A model generated the notes under the pieces. The model was not told where the DNA came from, searched no databases, and saw only the letters and a program-made list of their open reading frames with translations. The position numbers and the translations under genes are program-made. A DNA stretch of 40,631 nucleotides from Patescibacteria group bacterium (GTDB lineage Bacteria > Patescibacteriota > Patescibacteriia > JAGVFQ01), in NCBI GenBank assembly GCA_020057505.1, contig JAGVFQ010000034.1, forward strand, positions 1-40,631. The letters are read 5' to 3'. Of this stretch, positions 7,537 through 15,527 are shown piece by piece; within the stretch, counting starts at the first letter, position 1; each line of letters opens with the position of its first letter.

Positions 7537-7568
7537 ATATTATCGTAAATTTTGACTTTTGAGTTTTC

Positions 7569-8084
7569 TTATTCGTGCCTCTCAACTGTAAAACGAGAAA
7601 TAAAAAATTTATCGCGAGAAGGATCAATACCAGCTTTCTCGCAGGCGACAGAGATTTGTTCATCCACCATGTCCACACCTTCGAGATCCGGTAGGAGCAG
7701 CCCAGCGCGACCATCTTCGGCCTCGACAATAATGCCATATTTCTTGGGATCAAGCGCCCTAAGAGAATCAACTTTTTCAGGAACAGACAACACATCAACT
7801 GATATTTTTAATTTATTTAATTCATCAATGCTCACTGGATCAAACCGCGGATCCGCTGTGGCGGAGGAAATGGCATTGGCGATAATTTCTTCCACCAAAT
7901 TTTTCTTCGACGGCAAATAAGTGCCGATGCAGCCGCGCAAATCGCCATTTTTTTTCAAAGTAACAAAAGCGCCAGCCTTTCTCTCCAATAATTCTTTGGT
8001 CAAATCAGCCGGCGGTTTGATGACTTTTTTATTTCTGACATAGCTTTCTATAGCCTTTTTAGCTAAATCGATATATGAGTCCAT
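7569..8084 (-). CDS. amrA: AMMECR1-domain protein (AmmeMemoRadiSam system protein A)
   Basis: 171 aa, one complete AMMECR1 domain. Seen: the hallmark 'LRGCIGTYLP' (near residue 50), then 'ANAISSATADPRFDPVSIDEL' and 'GIIVEAEDGRAGLLLPDLEGVD', all typical. The family's biochemical role is unknown; it co-occurs with MEMO-like and radical SAM partners, both found in this window (8553 and 15528). The start is the ATG giving 'MDSYIDLAKKAIESYV', a normal N-terminus. It lies upstream of priA by 32 nt on the same strand and may be co-transcribed with it. Confidence 0.93.
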   Translation of the reverse strand: MDSYIDLAKKAIESYVRNKKVIKPPADLTKELLERKAGAFVTLKKNGDLRGCIGTYLPSKKNLVEEIIANAISSATADPRFDPVSIDELNKLKISVDVLSVPEKVDSLRALDPKKYGIIVEAEDGRAGLLLPDLEGVDMVDEQISVACEKAGIDPSRDKFFISRFTVERHE

Positions 8085-8095
8085 AAATACACACT

Positions 8096-8130
8096 AGAGG
8101 TTCGACCTGCTATTTTGAAGTCGAACCTCT
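8096..8130. repeat. 11-bp hairpin between amrA and the 12-Cys gene
   Basis: AGAGGTTCGAC (8096-8106)/GTCGAACCTCT (8120-8130) is a perfect stem with a 13-nt loop. No T-run follows on the minus strand, so it is either a dispersed repeat or an mRNA processing/attenuating hairpin in the run from amrB to amrA. Confidence 0.65.
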
Positions 8131-8145
8131 CAGTAATTCTAAAAT

Positions 8146-8532
8146 TTATTTTAATTTACAACCACAAATGCCTTGATCTTGATCACATGCTTGTCGATAA
8201 CTAGGAATGCAATCAGAAAATAATCCTTTTTCGCACCACGAATCAGTAACACAACGTTCTCCTATGACTGGCTCATTTACTTCAGGCGCACACTGACATA
8301 AATTATCCACACAACCTTCCATAAGGCCTGATTTGCAATTAACCTTATTTTCGCACTGATAATTAAAATCGCATTCTAGCCCGGCAATAGGTGTCTGGGG
8401 ATTTTCTTCTAACAACTTAGAATTAGACGCTGGCAGTTCTTCACCTCTGTTACTTTGCCAGAGGTAAACCCCACCTCCGACTACAATTGCCGTGATAATG
8501 ACCGCAATAACAATTTTCCATGTCTGTGACAT
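8146..8532 (-). CDS. Membrane-anchored 12-cysteine protein
   Basis: 128 aa; family not recognised. Seen: one N-terminal membrane span (residues about 7-25, 'IVIAVIITAIVVGGGVYLW'), a short linker, then two tandem six-cysteine modules. Spacings are C-x5-C-x5-C-x7-C-x4-C-x-C and C-x5-C-x7-C-x7-C-x6-C-x-C. The regular pattern suggests extracytoplasmic, disulfide-stabilised mini-domains made by internal duplication, somewhat like small protease-inhibitor or EGF-like knots. It sits between amrA and amrB. Folding would need oxidases such as the DsbA proteins at 28960 and 39130 (inference). Confidence 0.7.
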   Translation of the reverse strand: MSQTWKIVIAVIITAIVVGGGVYLWQSNRGEELPASNSKLLEENPQTPIAGLECDFNYQCENKVNCKSGLMEGCVDNLCQCAPEVNEPVIGERCVTDSWCEKGLFSDCIPSYRQACDQDQGICGCKLK

Positions 8533-8552
8533 AAATTTTTAAATTAAAATTA

Positions 8553-9341
8553 TTATTTTATCTTAAAATTACCCACTAAATACCCGACGCCAAAAGGCCC
8601 TTCATAGGACAAGACTTCAAATTCATAATCCATCCGCTGGATAATGCCGAGAAGGATGAGAATTGACCGTAGGCCGCATTCGCCGGCTTCTTCGATTAAT
8701 TTCGGATCAAGTCCCAAAATGCCCTTAACGTCTTTTTTCTGCAATAATTCGATTAATTTTTGGTCAAAAATTTTGCCCTTAGGAGAATAGCCGGCAGGGG
8801 CTTCTTTGGTTAATCGATGCGAAAGATCGCCTGAAGCGACGACAGCAATCCTTTTGTTGGAATTAAAAATTTCATTCTTTAGGATATCGCCAAATTTGAG
8901 ATGAGATTCATAATCAAGGAAAGAATAGCAAGCGGGAATAATCGCAATGTTAGGCAGATGCTGGGTGAGATAGAAGAGGGGCACTCCCGCGCCATGATCA
9001 ATTTTTTCTTCACTGGCGAGAATTAACGGCAGATTATTTTCCGCCGCTACCTTGATGTTTTCCACGAGCATAATACTGCTTTTAAAATCTTTTTTGGTTT
9101 CAAAATCGCCAAACTCTTCAAAATCAAGTTTATAGATCGGACTCAGATTAATTGAGAACGCGTCCGCGATTAATTGGCCATGGGGGGAAATAATAAAAAT
9201 TACATCCGGTTTGGCGGCGTATAATTCTTGTTCCAATATTTTCATCGCCTCCACTGTTTTTTTGATTTGGCTCAGATTTTCTTTGCCAATATTCGGAATC
9301 AAAATCGGCGGATGAGGCGTAATAGCACTAAAGACTAACAT
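8553..9341 (-). CDS. amrB: MEMO/LigB-family protein (AmmeMemoRadiSam system protein B)
   Basis: 262 aa. Seen: 'FSAITPHPPILIPNIG' at the N-terminus, 'VIFIISPHGQ' (near residue 50), 'KIDHGAGVPLFYL' (near 115) and 'VVASGDLSHRL' (near 165). These match the class III extradiol dioxygenase fold shared by LigB and MEMO1. Whether it is a dioxygenase or a redox or metal-binding MEMO protein is unsettled for the family. Context (amrA two genes downstream, radical SAM partner at 15528) supports the AmmeMemoRadiSam assignment. The next gene downstream, the 12-Cys protein, starts 20 nt after its stop. Confidence 0.85.
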   Translation of the reverse strand: MLVFSAITPHPPILIPNIGKENLSQIKKTVEAMKILEQELYAAKPDVIFIISPHGQLIADAFSINLSPIYKLDFEEFGDFETKKDFKSSIMLVENIKVAAENNLPLILASEEKIDHGAGVPLFYLTQHLPNIAIIPACYSFLDYESHLKFGDILKNEIFNSNKRIAVVASGDLSHRLTKEAPAGYSPKGKIFDQKLIELLQKKDVKGILGLDPKLIEEAGECGLRSILILLGIIQRMDYEFEVLSYEGPFGVGYLVGNFKIK

Positions 9342-9359
9342 TTTTTTATGTTTAAATGT

Positions 9360-10769
9360 TTACATGTTCAAAGCCACTTGTACCGGGGCGACAGGAGTCA
9401 AATTAATCGGCTGGCCAAGCGGATGTATTTCCAAAGCCTTTAAACTTGTTTTGATAATATTTTCTTTCTTATAACCTAACTTATCAAAAACCGTTGCCGA
9501 GGGAATCAACCGCCGCTCGCCGTTGGAAATCACATAAATATCTTCGGAGTCTTTGGCTTGAATAATTTCGCCATCCTTAAATTTAATCGGTTCCAAAGTC
9601 GGATATTTGGCAAGCTCATCCGTACTCACGCCAGTTAATCTTCTGCCTTTAAAATTAGCCAGCATAATTTCTTTAGAATAGATGGGATACTTGTTGCCGT
9701 TCTCGACATAATAAACGCCGCCGGTTTTCTTGTCCTGCAGCAAGCCGCCCAAAGGGAAAATACTTTTCATCGTTATCGAATTGCCTTCTTTGTAATTATT
9801 TAATTCGTCAAAAGTCACATCCTCGACTTCTTCCGGATTAAAACCAATATTTTTAAACACCGCTTTGGAAGCAATGCCTCGGCGCTCGTCATTTACCAAA
9901 AGATAAACCGTTCCTTTGGGCGAGCGGAGGAGAGAATATTGAGCGAATTTTATGGAATTTCCATTGTCATAATTATCTAAAGTATCGCTTGTAACATCAA
10001 TGATTTTGTTTGTGTCATACCCGGATTTCAAAACCGAATTGGAGGCGAATAATCTTTTTTTGCCGCCCTGAATCAGATAAACTTTTTTAGTATCCTTGTC
10101 GCGGAGCAGAGCGCCGTCCGGATAAACGGTCGCGAACCAATTATTCCAGATCCGCCAGAAATTGTAATTACCGGTATAGTGGGGCGTGTAATTATAAAGC
10201 GCGGCCGTCACTTGATTTGAAGGAGTAACATTAACGCCATCAATCATAAAAGTTTCACGAGGGTATTTCAGCCATTGGCTCGTGCCTTTTTTGTATTCTT
10301 CAACAAACCAGCGAAAACGCCAAGCAGCTCGATCAACCTGATTAGTAAAGCCGGCAAAAATCGCCACGCGCGGATCAGTCGCTTCACAATCATCACAAAG
10401 CGCGAAGCCCATGGCCCATTTGTATTGCGTGTCTTTAGGGTCGGAATCGGTAACCAAACTTTGCTCTTTCTGGAGCAAGACCAAAAGAAATTTAGGGTTA
10501 ATGCCATAGCTCTCTGCCGACTGCCAGATAATTTCCGCGGCGCTGCGCCTGGTCACTGGATCGATATAGGTCGCAAGCGCGCCTCCCTGAATTTTCAAAA
10601 ACGCTTGAACCTCTTCCAGAGTTATCGAATTCGCTTCAAGCATTTCTGAATCGGAAATAATGTAGTTTGGATTAAAATCAGCCGCAAGAGAGGGGGGAGC
10701 GGGAGTCAAAAAAGACGGTAGGAGCGCGCCAATTATTAAAATTTTTACTGCTTTTTTTATTCTATTCAT
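9360..10769 (-). CDS. Secreted lysozyme-like protein with four C-terminal repeats
   Basis: 469 aa. Seen: a signal peptide (residues 1 to about 29, 'ILIIGALLPSFLTPAPPSLAA'); then a domain with 'SAAEIIWQSAESYGINPKFLLVLLQKEQSL', the helix and catalytic-Glu style of lysozyme/SLT-like glycosidases; 'QVTAALYNYTPHYTGNYNFW' near the end of that domain; then four ~58-residue repeats from about residue 225. Each repeat has a 'LL(R/Q)...(V/I)Y.(I/V)..G..R' core and ends '...L..Y..G..I'. Examples are 'KKVYLIQGGKKRLFAS' and 'EDIYVISNGERRLIPS'. Such repeats are common in surface proteins and likely bind cell wall or polysaccharide. Probable role: wall remodelling. Enzyme activity is inferred. Confidence 0.75.
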   Translation of the reverse strand: MNRIKKAVKILIIGALLPSFLTPAPPSLAADFNPNYIISDSEMLEANSITLEEVQAFLKIQGGALATYIDPVTRRSAAEIIWQSAESYGINPKFLLVLLQKEQSLVTDSDPKDTQYKWAMGFALCDDCEATDPRVAIFAGFTNQVDRAAWRFRWFVEEYKKGTSQWLKYPRETFMIDGVNVTPSNQVTAALYNYTPHYTGNYNFWRIWNNWFATVYPDGALLRDKDTKKVYLIQGGKKRLFASNSVLKSGYDTNKIIDVTSDTLDNYDNGNSIKFAQYSLLRSPKGTVYLLVNDERRGIASKAVFKNIGFNPEEVEDVTFDELNNYKEGNSITMKSIFPLGGLLQDKKTGGVYYVENGNKYPIYSKEIMLANFKGRRLTGVSTDELAKYPTLEPIKFKDGEIIQAKDSEDIYVISNGERRLIPSATVFDKLGYKKENIIKTSLKALEIHPLGQPINLTPVAPVQVALNM

Positions 10770-10811
10770 ATTGACATTATAGCATAGTTATAATTAATTT
10801 TAAAGTAAATT

Positions 10812-10888
10812 TTGACAAATTCTGATTATAATCTTAAGATACATTAATTAGTTCTTTGAAAGAAAAGGTCAATCCTTTTTAAGGATTG
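10812..10888 (+). promoter_or_regulatory. prs promoter, boxA-like word and leader hairpin
   Basis: TTGACA (10812-10817) with TAAGAT 17 nt downstream (10835-10840); a TATAAT (10827-10832) is also present but only 9 nt away. AGTTCTTTGAAAG (10850-10862) closely matches the Bacillus boxA core GTTCTTTGAAA. CAATCCTT (10870-10877)/AAGGATTG (10881-10888) is a perfect 8-bp hairpin with a 3-nt loop. Confidence 0.55.
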
Positions 10889-10922
10889 GAAAAAATTAAC
10901 CGTTTTGAGAGGGAGACTAATA

Positions 10923-11912
10923 ATGGACGGACAAGCAAAGCTAGGATTGGTTACCGGCACTTCAAATGTCGGTTTTGCTAAGGCGGTAGCAAAAGAATTG
11001 GGTATCGGAGTTACTCTACATGGGGTAGCTAATCGTTTTTCCGATGGAGAAATAAAAGTGCAGTTGCCGGATAATATCCGGGGCGCCGATGTTTTTATCA
11101 TCCAATCGATTCAGCCACCAGGCGACAACCTGCTCGAGCTCTTAATTATGATCGACGCGGCCAAGCGCGCTTCCGCCGGCCGAGTGACGGCCGTCATCCC
11201 TTACTTTGGTTATGCTCGTCAAGACAGGAAGGATAAGCCCAGGACGCCAATTACTGCCAAGCTCATCGCCGACTTAATCGTTACCGCTGGTGCTGACCGC
11301 GTCTTATTCGTTGACCTGCATACCGATACTATCGAAGGCTTTTTCTCGGCAAGAGACATCAAGGTTGATAAGGTCTTAGGTATCGAAGAAGTCTTTAGGT
11401 ACGCTTTGCGGTACTTAGGGACCATGGGTATCAACCTGCAGGATCTGGTATTGGGAGCGCCGGATGTGGGAGCTACGGCCTTGATTAAGAAATTAACCGA
11501 AGGCAAAATCAATTTACGCATGGTCATCATCGACAAAAGGCGTCCCAAACCGAATGAGTCGGAGGTGACGAACGTCATCGGCGACGTAGAAGGCGCGACG
11601 GTCCTATTCCTCGACGATATGGTCGATACCGCCGGAACCATAACCAACGCCGCGGTGGCTTTAAAAGAAAAAGGAGCAAAACAGATTTTTGCCGCGGCAA
11701 CGCACCCCGTACTTTCGGGGCCGGCTATTGAGCGCCTACAGAAATCGCCTATCGAGAAGTTGTTTGTAAGCGACACTTTCCCGCTTTCGGCTGAAAAACA
11801 GATTGAAAAAATCGAGGTGATTTCCCTGGCCAAATTAGTCGCCGATGCCATTTTCCGCACTCATCATAATGAATCCATCAGCGCTCTTTTCCAAAAACCG
11901 ATCCAGCTCTAA
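10923..11912 (+). CDS. prs: Ribose-phosphate pyrophosphokinase
   Basis: 329 aa. Makes PRPP from ribose 5-phosphate and ATP for nucleotide synthesis; cytoplasmic. Seen: 'SDGEIKVQL' near residue 40, the 'YFGYARQDRKDKPR' segment, 'VDLHTDTIEGFF' (substrate loop), the flexible catalytic loop 'DKRRPKPNESEV', and the PRPP-binding 'VLFLDDMVDTAGTI'. The track starts at a TTG (10905), but the ATG at 10923 has AGGGAG 7-8 nt upstream and gives the normal N-terminus. Base composition is more GC-rich than the neighbours, fitting high expression. A GGAGGAGG follows the stop. Confidence 0.96.
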   Translation: MDGQAKLGLVTGTSNVGFAKAVAKELGIGVTLHGVANRFSDGEIKVQLPDNIRGADVFIIQSIQPPGDNLLELLIMIDAAKRASAGRVTAVIPYFGYARQDRKDKPRTPITAKLIADLIVTAGADRVLFVDLHTDTIEGFFSARDIKVDKVLGIEEVFRYALRYLGTMGINLQDLVLGAPDVGATALIKKLTEGKINLRMVIIDKRRPKPNESEVTNVIGDVEGATVLFLDDMVDTAGTITNAAVALKEKGAKQIFAAATHPVLSGPAIERLQKSPIEKLFVSDTFPLSAEKQIEKIEVISLAKLVADAIFRTHHNESISALFQKPIQL

Positions 11913-11919
11913 CAAAACT

Positions 11920-11970
11920 GGAGGAGGATCCAAACCTAAAAACTGTCCGGCATTGACCGAACAGTTTTTT
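11920..11970 (+). terminator. Post-stop GGAGGAGG and bidirectional terminator
   Basis: GGAGGAGG (11920-11927) lies 8 nt after the prs stop with no ORF. Then ACTGT-c-CGG/CCG-a-ACAGT forms a stem followed by seven T's; A's on the other side let it also serve clpB, which converges from the right. Confidence 0.8.
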
Positions 11971-11978
11971 TATTAAAT

Positions 11979-14603
11979 TTAACTAAATATTACTTTATCG
12001 TTTTTAGTATCCACCTTAATTTTATCTCCCTCTTTGATCTTGCCCTCGATAATCTGGAGAGCCAGCTCATCCAAAATTTTGTCTTGGATGACCCGCTTCA
12101 AAGGTCTCGCGCCGTACAGCGGGTCAAAACCTTCTTTGGTAAGCAATTCTTTCACCTTGTCGCTAAAATCAACTTTAATTTTTTTCTGCTCCAAGCGCTT
12201 GGCAACTTTTTCGAGCTGAAGATTAATAATCGCCTTAATCTGTTCTTGACGGAGCGGATGGAAGACGATAATATCATCAACGCGATTAAGAAATTCCGGC
12301 TTGAAACTTTTTCTCAAAATCTCCATAATCTTATCATTCATTTCCTTGTCACTGATGTCGGAACCATTATGGCGTTCCGCCGCGAAACCGATAGGGGAGT
12401 ATTCCTGGATTACCTGATTGCCGAGATTAGAGGTCATAATAATCACGGTATTTTTGAAATTTACTGTCTTACCTTTGCCGTCTGTGAGCCGGCCATCATC
12501 CAAAATTTGAAGCAAAGTATTAAAGACATCGGGATGAGCTTTTTCAATTTCATCAAAAAGAATGACTGAATAGGGCCGACGTCGCACCCGTTCTGTGAGT
12601 TGCCCGCCCTCATCATAGCCGACATAGCCTGGCGGCGAGCCGATCAAACGCGCCGTGGCGTGCTTTTCCATGTATTCACTCATATCCACGCGTATAAGGG
12701 CATTCTCGTCGTTAAACAAGAATTCTGCAAGAGTCTTCGCTAATTCGGTCTTGCCGACGCCAGTGGGCCCGAGGAAAATAAAGGAACCGATTGGTTTTGT
12801 CTCTTCGGAAATGCCGGCGCGCGATCGCCGGATGGCATCGGACACCGACTTAATCGCTTCTTCCTGACCGACCACTCTTTTTCTTAATTCTTCTTCCATG
12901 CGGGCGAGCTTGTTCGTCTCTGATTCGAGCATCCTCGTGAGCGGGATGCCGGTCCAGCGGGCGACCACGCGGGCGATGTCTTCTTCGGTCACTTCTTCTT
13001 TTAATATTTTTTCTTTCTTTTGCAATTCAGCTAATTTTTTATTGGCTTGCTTCAGCGCCTTTTCCAAATTGGGAATTTCGCCATAGCGAAGCTTGGCGAC
13101 GCGATCCAGATCGCCGCCGCGTTCCGCTTCTTCTTCCTCGTGTTTTAATTTTTCCATCTTGGCTTTGATATCGCGATTTTCGGAAATAATTCCTTTCTCA
13201 TTCCGCCAGCGAAGTTCAAATTCTTTGGCCTTATCTTTGATTTCGGCCAATTCTTTTTCAATAATTTTGAGACGGTCTTTCGAATCTTTGTCTTTTTCTT
13301 GTTTCAATGCCGCTTTTTCAATTTCCAGTTGAGTAATGCGCCTTTTTAACTGATCTAATTCAGTCGGTCGGCTTTCTACTTCCAATTTCAAAGCAGCCGC
13401 CGCCTCGTCAATCAGATCCACGGCTTTGTCGGGCAGGAATCTATCCATAATATAACGGGCCGAAAGCTCGGCCGCGGCGACAATCGCCGGATCAGTTATC
13501 CTAACGCCATGATGAATTTCGTATTTCTCTTTAAGACCGCGCAGGATCGCGATAGTATCTTCAATTGAAGGTTCGCTAACCATAATTGGCTGGAAGCGGC
13601 GTTCAAAAGCCGGATCTTTTTCAATATATTTTCGATATTCGTTGGTAGTAGTGGCGCCTATGGCTCTTAGCCTTCCCCGCGCGAGAGCCGGCTTCAGCAT
13701 ATTTGAAGCGTCAATCGCGCCTTCCGCACCGCCGGCGCCAACAATAGTATGGAGTTCATCGATAAAGAGAATAAATTTACCGGCGGCCTGTTCCACTTCG
13801 CGCATCACGGCCTTTAACCTGTCTTCAAATTCACCGCGAAACTTGGTACCAGCCACGAGCGATCCGATATCAAGAGAAATAATTTCCTTATTCTTCAAAG
13901 TTTCCGGCACATCACCGGAAATAATTCTTTGCGCCAAGCCCTCAGCGATAGCTGTCTTACCCACGCCCGCTTCACCAATGAGCACTGGATTATTTTTGGT
14001 CCGGCGGGAAAGCACTTGCATGACGCGCCTAATCTCTTCATCACGGCCGATGACGGGATCTAATTTGCCTTCGCGGGCGAGTTTGGTAAAATTCATAGTA
14101 TATTTTTCTAAAGCCTGAAATGTCGCCTCCGGTTCAGCCGAGGTAACGCGCGCATTGCCACGCACGTCTTTCATTACTTGTAAAATTTTCTGAGAAGTAA
14201 TGCCAAAAGAGCCGAGAATTTCCTGGCTGCGAGTCTTATTGTTCGCGATCGCCAAAAGCAGATGTTCAGTCGAAATAAATTCGTCTTTCATATTTTTGGC
14301 TTCCTTGAATCCGGCATCGAGTATCCGCTTCATGCCAAGAGAAATATAAAACTGCCCAATCGGACTTTCTTCCGAGAAAAAAGTCTTGGGAATTTTGTTC
14401 AAGTCTTCAGTAATGCGATTCTTCAAGAGATCAATGTTGATTTCTAATTTCTGCAAAATCGGCGTGATAATACTTTCACTCTGAGTGACAAGAGAGAGTA
14501 GAAGGTGGAGGACATCCACTTCCTGATGATTATATTCCGTTGCTATTTCCTGCGCTCTTTGCAGGGCTTCCTGAGTCTTGGTCGTGAAATTGGGCATTGG
14601 CAT
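11979..14603 (-). CDS. clpB: ATP-dependent disaggregase ClpB
   Basis: 874 aa, full family length. A hexameric AAA+ chaperone that pulls proteins from aggregates together with DnaK. Seen: an N-terminal Clp repeat domain ('[15 protein letters not shown]', residues 6 to about 150), Walker A 1 '[16 protein letters not shown]' with Walker B '[19 protein letters not shown]', a long charged coiled-coil middle domain (about 400-520), Walker A 2 '[12 protein letters not shown]' with Walker B '[14 protein letters not shown]', and the C-terminal D2 small domain. The middle coiled coil separates it from ClpC and ClpA. Start at 14603 or the Met two codons later. It is controlled by a promoter with a CIRCE operator (14658). 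Confidence 0.97.
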   Translation of the reverse strand: MPMPNFTTKTQEALQRAQEIATEYNHQEVDVLHLLLSLVTQSESIITPILQKLEINIDLLKNRITEDLNKIPKTFFSEESPIGQFYISLGMKRILDAGFKEAKNMKDEFISTEHLLLAIANNKTRSQEILGSFGITSQKILQVMKDVRGNARVTSAEPEATFQALEKYTMNFTKLAREGKLDPVIGRDEEIRRVMQVLSRRTKNNPVLIGEAGVGKTAIAEGLAQRIISGDVPETLKNKEIISLDIGSLVAGTKFRGEFEDRLKAVMREVEQAAGKFILFIDELHTIVGAGGAEGAIDASNMLKPALARGRLRAIGATTTNEYRKYIEKDPAFERRFQPIMVSEPSIEDTIAILRGLKEKYEIHHGVRITDPAIVAAAELSARYIMDRFLPDKAVDLIDEAAAALKLEVESRPTELDQLKRRITQLEIEKAALKQEKDKDSKDRLKIIEKELAEIKDKAKEFELRWRNEKGIISENRDIKAKMEKLKHEEEEAERGGDLDRVAKLRYGEIPNLEKALKQANKKLAELQKKEKILKEEVTEEDIARVVARWTGIPLTRMLESETNKLARMEEELRKRVVGQEEAIKSVSDAIRRSRAGISEETKPIGSFIFLGPTGVGKTELAKTLAEFLFNDENALIRVDMSEYMEKHATARLIGSPPGYVGYDEGGQLTERVRRRPYSVILFDEIEKAHPDVFNTLLQILDDGRLTDGKGKTVNFKNTVIIMTSNLGNQVIQEYSPIGFAAERHNGSDISDKEMNDKIMEILRKSFKPEFLNRVDDIIVFHPLRQEQIKAIINLQLEKVAKRLEQKKIKVDFSDKVKELLTKEGFDPLYGARPLKRVIQDKILDELALQIIEGKIKEGDKIKVDTKNDKVIFS

Positions 14604-14657
14604 ATTGTAGAATTATGAAGTATGAATTAGGAATTATGAATTTTGATTTTTTCTAAA

Positions 14658-14718
14658 TTAGCACTCGTGTCTAGAGAGTGCTAATTTGAAGTATAGAATA
14701 ATATTATTGTAATGTCAA
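14658..14718 (-). promoter_or_regulatory. clpB promoter with CIRCE operator (HrcA site)
   Basis: On the minus strand, TTGACA (14713-14718), 17 nt, TATACT (14690-14695). Just downstream is a perfect CIRCE element, TTAGCACTC-N9-GAGTGCTAA (14658-14684). HrcA binding here represses heat-shock genes in many bacteria, so clpB is expected to be heat-induced. hrcA itself is not in the window. Confidence 0.95.
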
Positions 14719-14720
14719 GC

Positions 14721-14816
14721 TTGACAAAATTTTTCTTCTGTGCCAGTATTATATACTGGCTCTTTAAAGTAAATCTCCTACTGAAATGCAACTTTAGTTT
14801 ACCAAGTTGCATTTCA
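14721..14816 (+). promoter_or_regulatory. FN3-gene promoter region, palindrome, boxA-like word and 13-bp hairpin
   Basis: TTGACA (14721-14726) is followed by TATTAT (14747) and TATACT (14752), at spacings of 20 and 25 nt, longer than ideal. A perfect inverted repeat CCAGTAT-tat-ATACTGG (14743-14759) overlaps these -10 candidates and could be an operator. TGGCTCTTTAAAG (14757-14769) resembles E. coli boxA. TGAAATGCAACTT (14782-14794)/AAGTTGCATTTCA (14804-14816) is a perfect 13-bp hairpin. Confidence 0.5.
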
Positions 14817-14892
14817 AAAGAGAATTTTCGTAAATAAGACAAAAATCGCTAAATAAACGAAGTTTAGAAACAAAAAAGAAGGGAAGGATACA

Positions 14893-15346
14893 ATGAAAAC
14901 GCTAAAAGGAGTCTTATTGTTTCTACTTTTAGTTGCCGCTCTAGGGGGAAGCGGGTATGCCGTACGGCAACAAGACAACGAAATAGAAGCCCGTTGCCAG
15001 GCAAAGATCCTAGCTCAGGTAGTCAAAACTAATAAGGCAAAAGGAGTGCGGCCGCCAGCAACGCCGACTAGCCTTACCGCGACAGCCAACAGAACCATTA
15101 ACTCCGGATATAGCGAAATCTATGTTCGGTGGGATCCATTGCTTGCTGAATATCGCTGGCTACAAACTCTGTCGAGGAGTTGACGAGACTCACTATGATG
15201 ACTGCTTAGTAATCGGCTACACCAACAATTCCTACACATTCACCGGGATGATGTATGGCAAAACTTATTACTTCATTCTTCAAAGCTTCGATGCCGACGG
15301 AAATTTCAGCGCGATCGCCGGTCCGGTGAGTGAAAAAGCTCCGTGA
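14893..15346 (+). pseudogene. Secreted fibronectin type III protein, frameshifted
   Basis: Two ORFs form one protein. Frame 1 (14893-15183) gives a signal peptide or membrane anchor ('LLFLLLVAALGGSGYA'), then 'PATPTSLTATANRTI...IYVRWDPLLA'. The second frame continues '(N)IAGYKLCRGVDETHYDD...' to 'GMMYGKTYYFILQSFDADGNFSAIAG', which completes a single FN3 beta-sandwich. Skipping one base (G at about 15148, in CTTGCTGAATATC) restores 'WDPLLA-NIAGYKL'. This is either a one-base insertion, an assembly error, or programmed +1 frameshifting; no obvious slippery stop is present. Promoter, leader hairpin and ribosome site (AAGGAAGGGAAGGA) are intact. Role unknown; FN3 domains usually bind surfaces. 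Confidence 0.75.
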
Positions 15347-15360
15347 TCAAACACGCCTAT

Positions 15361-15430
15361 AGGAGGATTCAATCCAGTTCCAAAATTTTCTTTCCAACGC
15401 GGAAGAATCTCTTGGGGCTTTTTTATTTCA
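15361..15430 (+). terminator. Post-stop AGGAGG and weak terminator
   Basis: AGGAGG (15361-15366) follows the TGA stop with no ORF behind it. Further on, CCAA...TTGGGGC leads into TTTTTT (about 15393-15424), a weak hairpin with a good T-run. Confidence 0.5.
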
Positions 15431-15447
15431 CAGAATAATAATGGAGT

Positions 15448-15521
15448 CCTCACTTTAGTGAGGCAATGGCCCCGTCTAAAGACAGGACTCCATTTGAACG
15501 GTTGACCCGACTAAAGTCGGG
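15448..15521. repeat. Cluster of three small palindromes
   Basis: CCTCACTTTAGTGAGG (15448-15463), CCCGTCTAAAGACAGG (about 15470-15485) and CCCGACTAAAGTCGGG (15506-15521), with GGACTCC/GGAGTCC words between. The last core is identical to that at 811. Looks like diverged copies of one repeat family next to the 3' end of the radical SAM gene. Confidence 0.75.
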
Positions 15522-15527
15522 ATTCCT

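Noticed and set aside
11219-11860. 213-aa ORF antisense to prs
   Set aside because: Shadow of a well-recognised gene; no recognisable motif.
14721-14757. Ordinary 17-nt-spaced promoter for the FN3 gene
   Set aside because: The TTGACA and the -10 candidates are 20 or 25 nt apart, so it is reported only as a promoter region with an operator-like palindrome.
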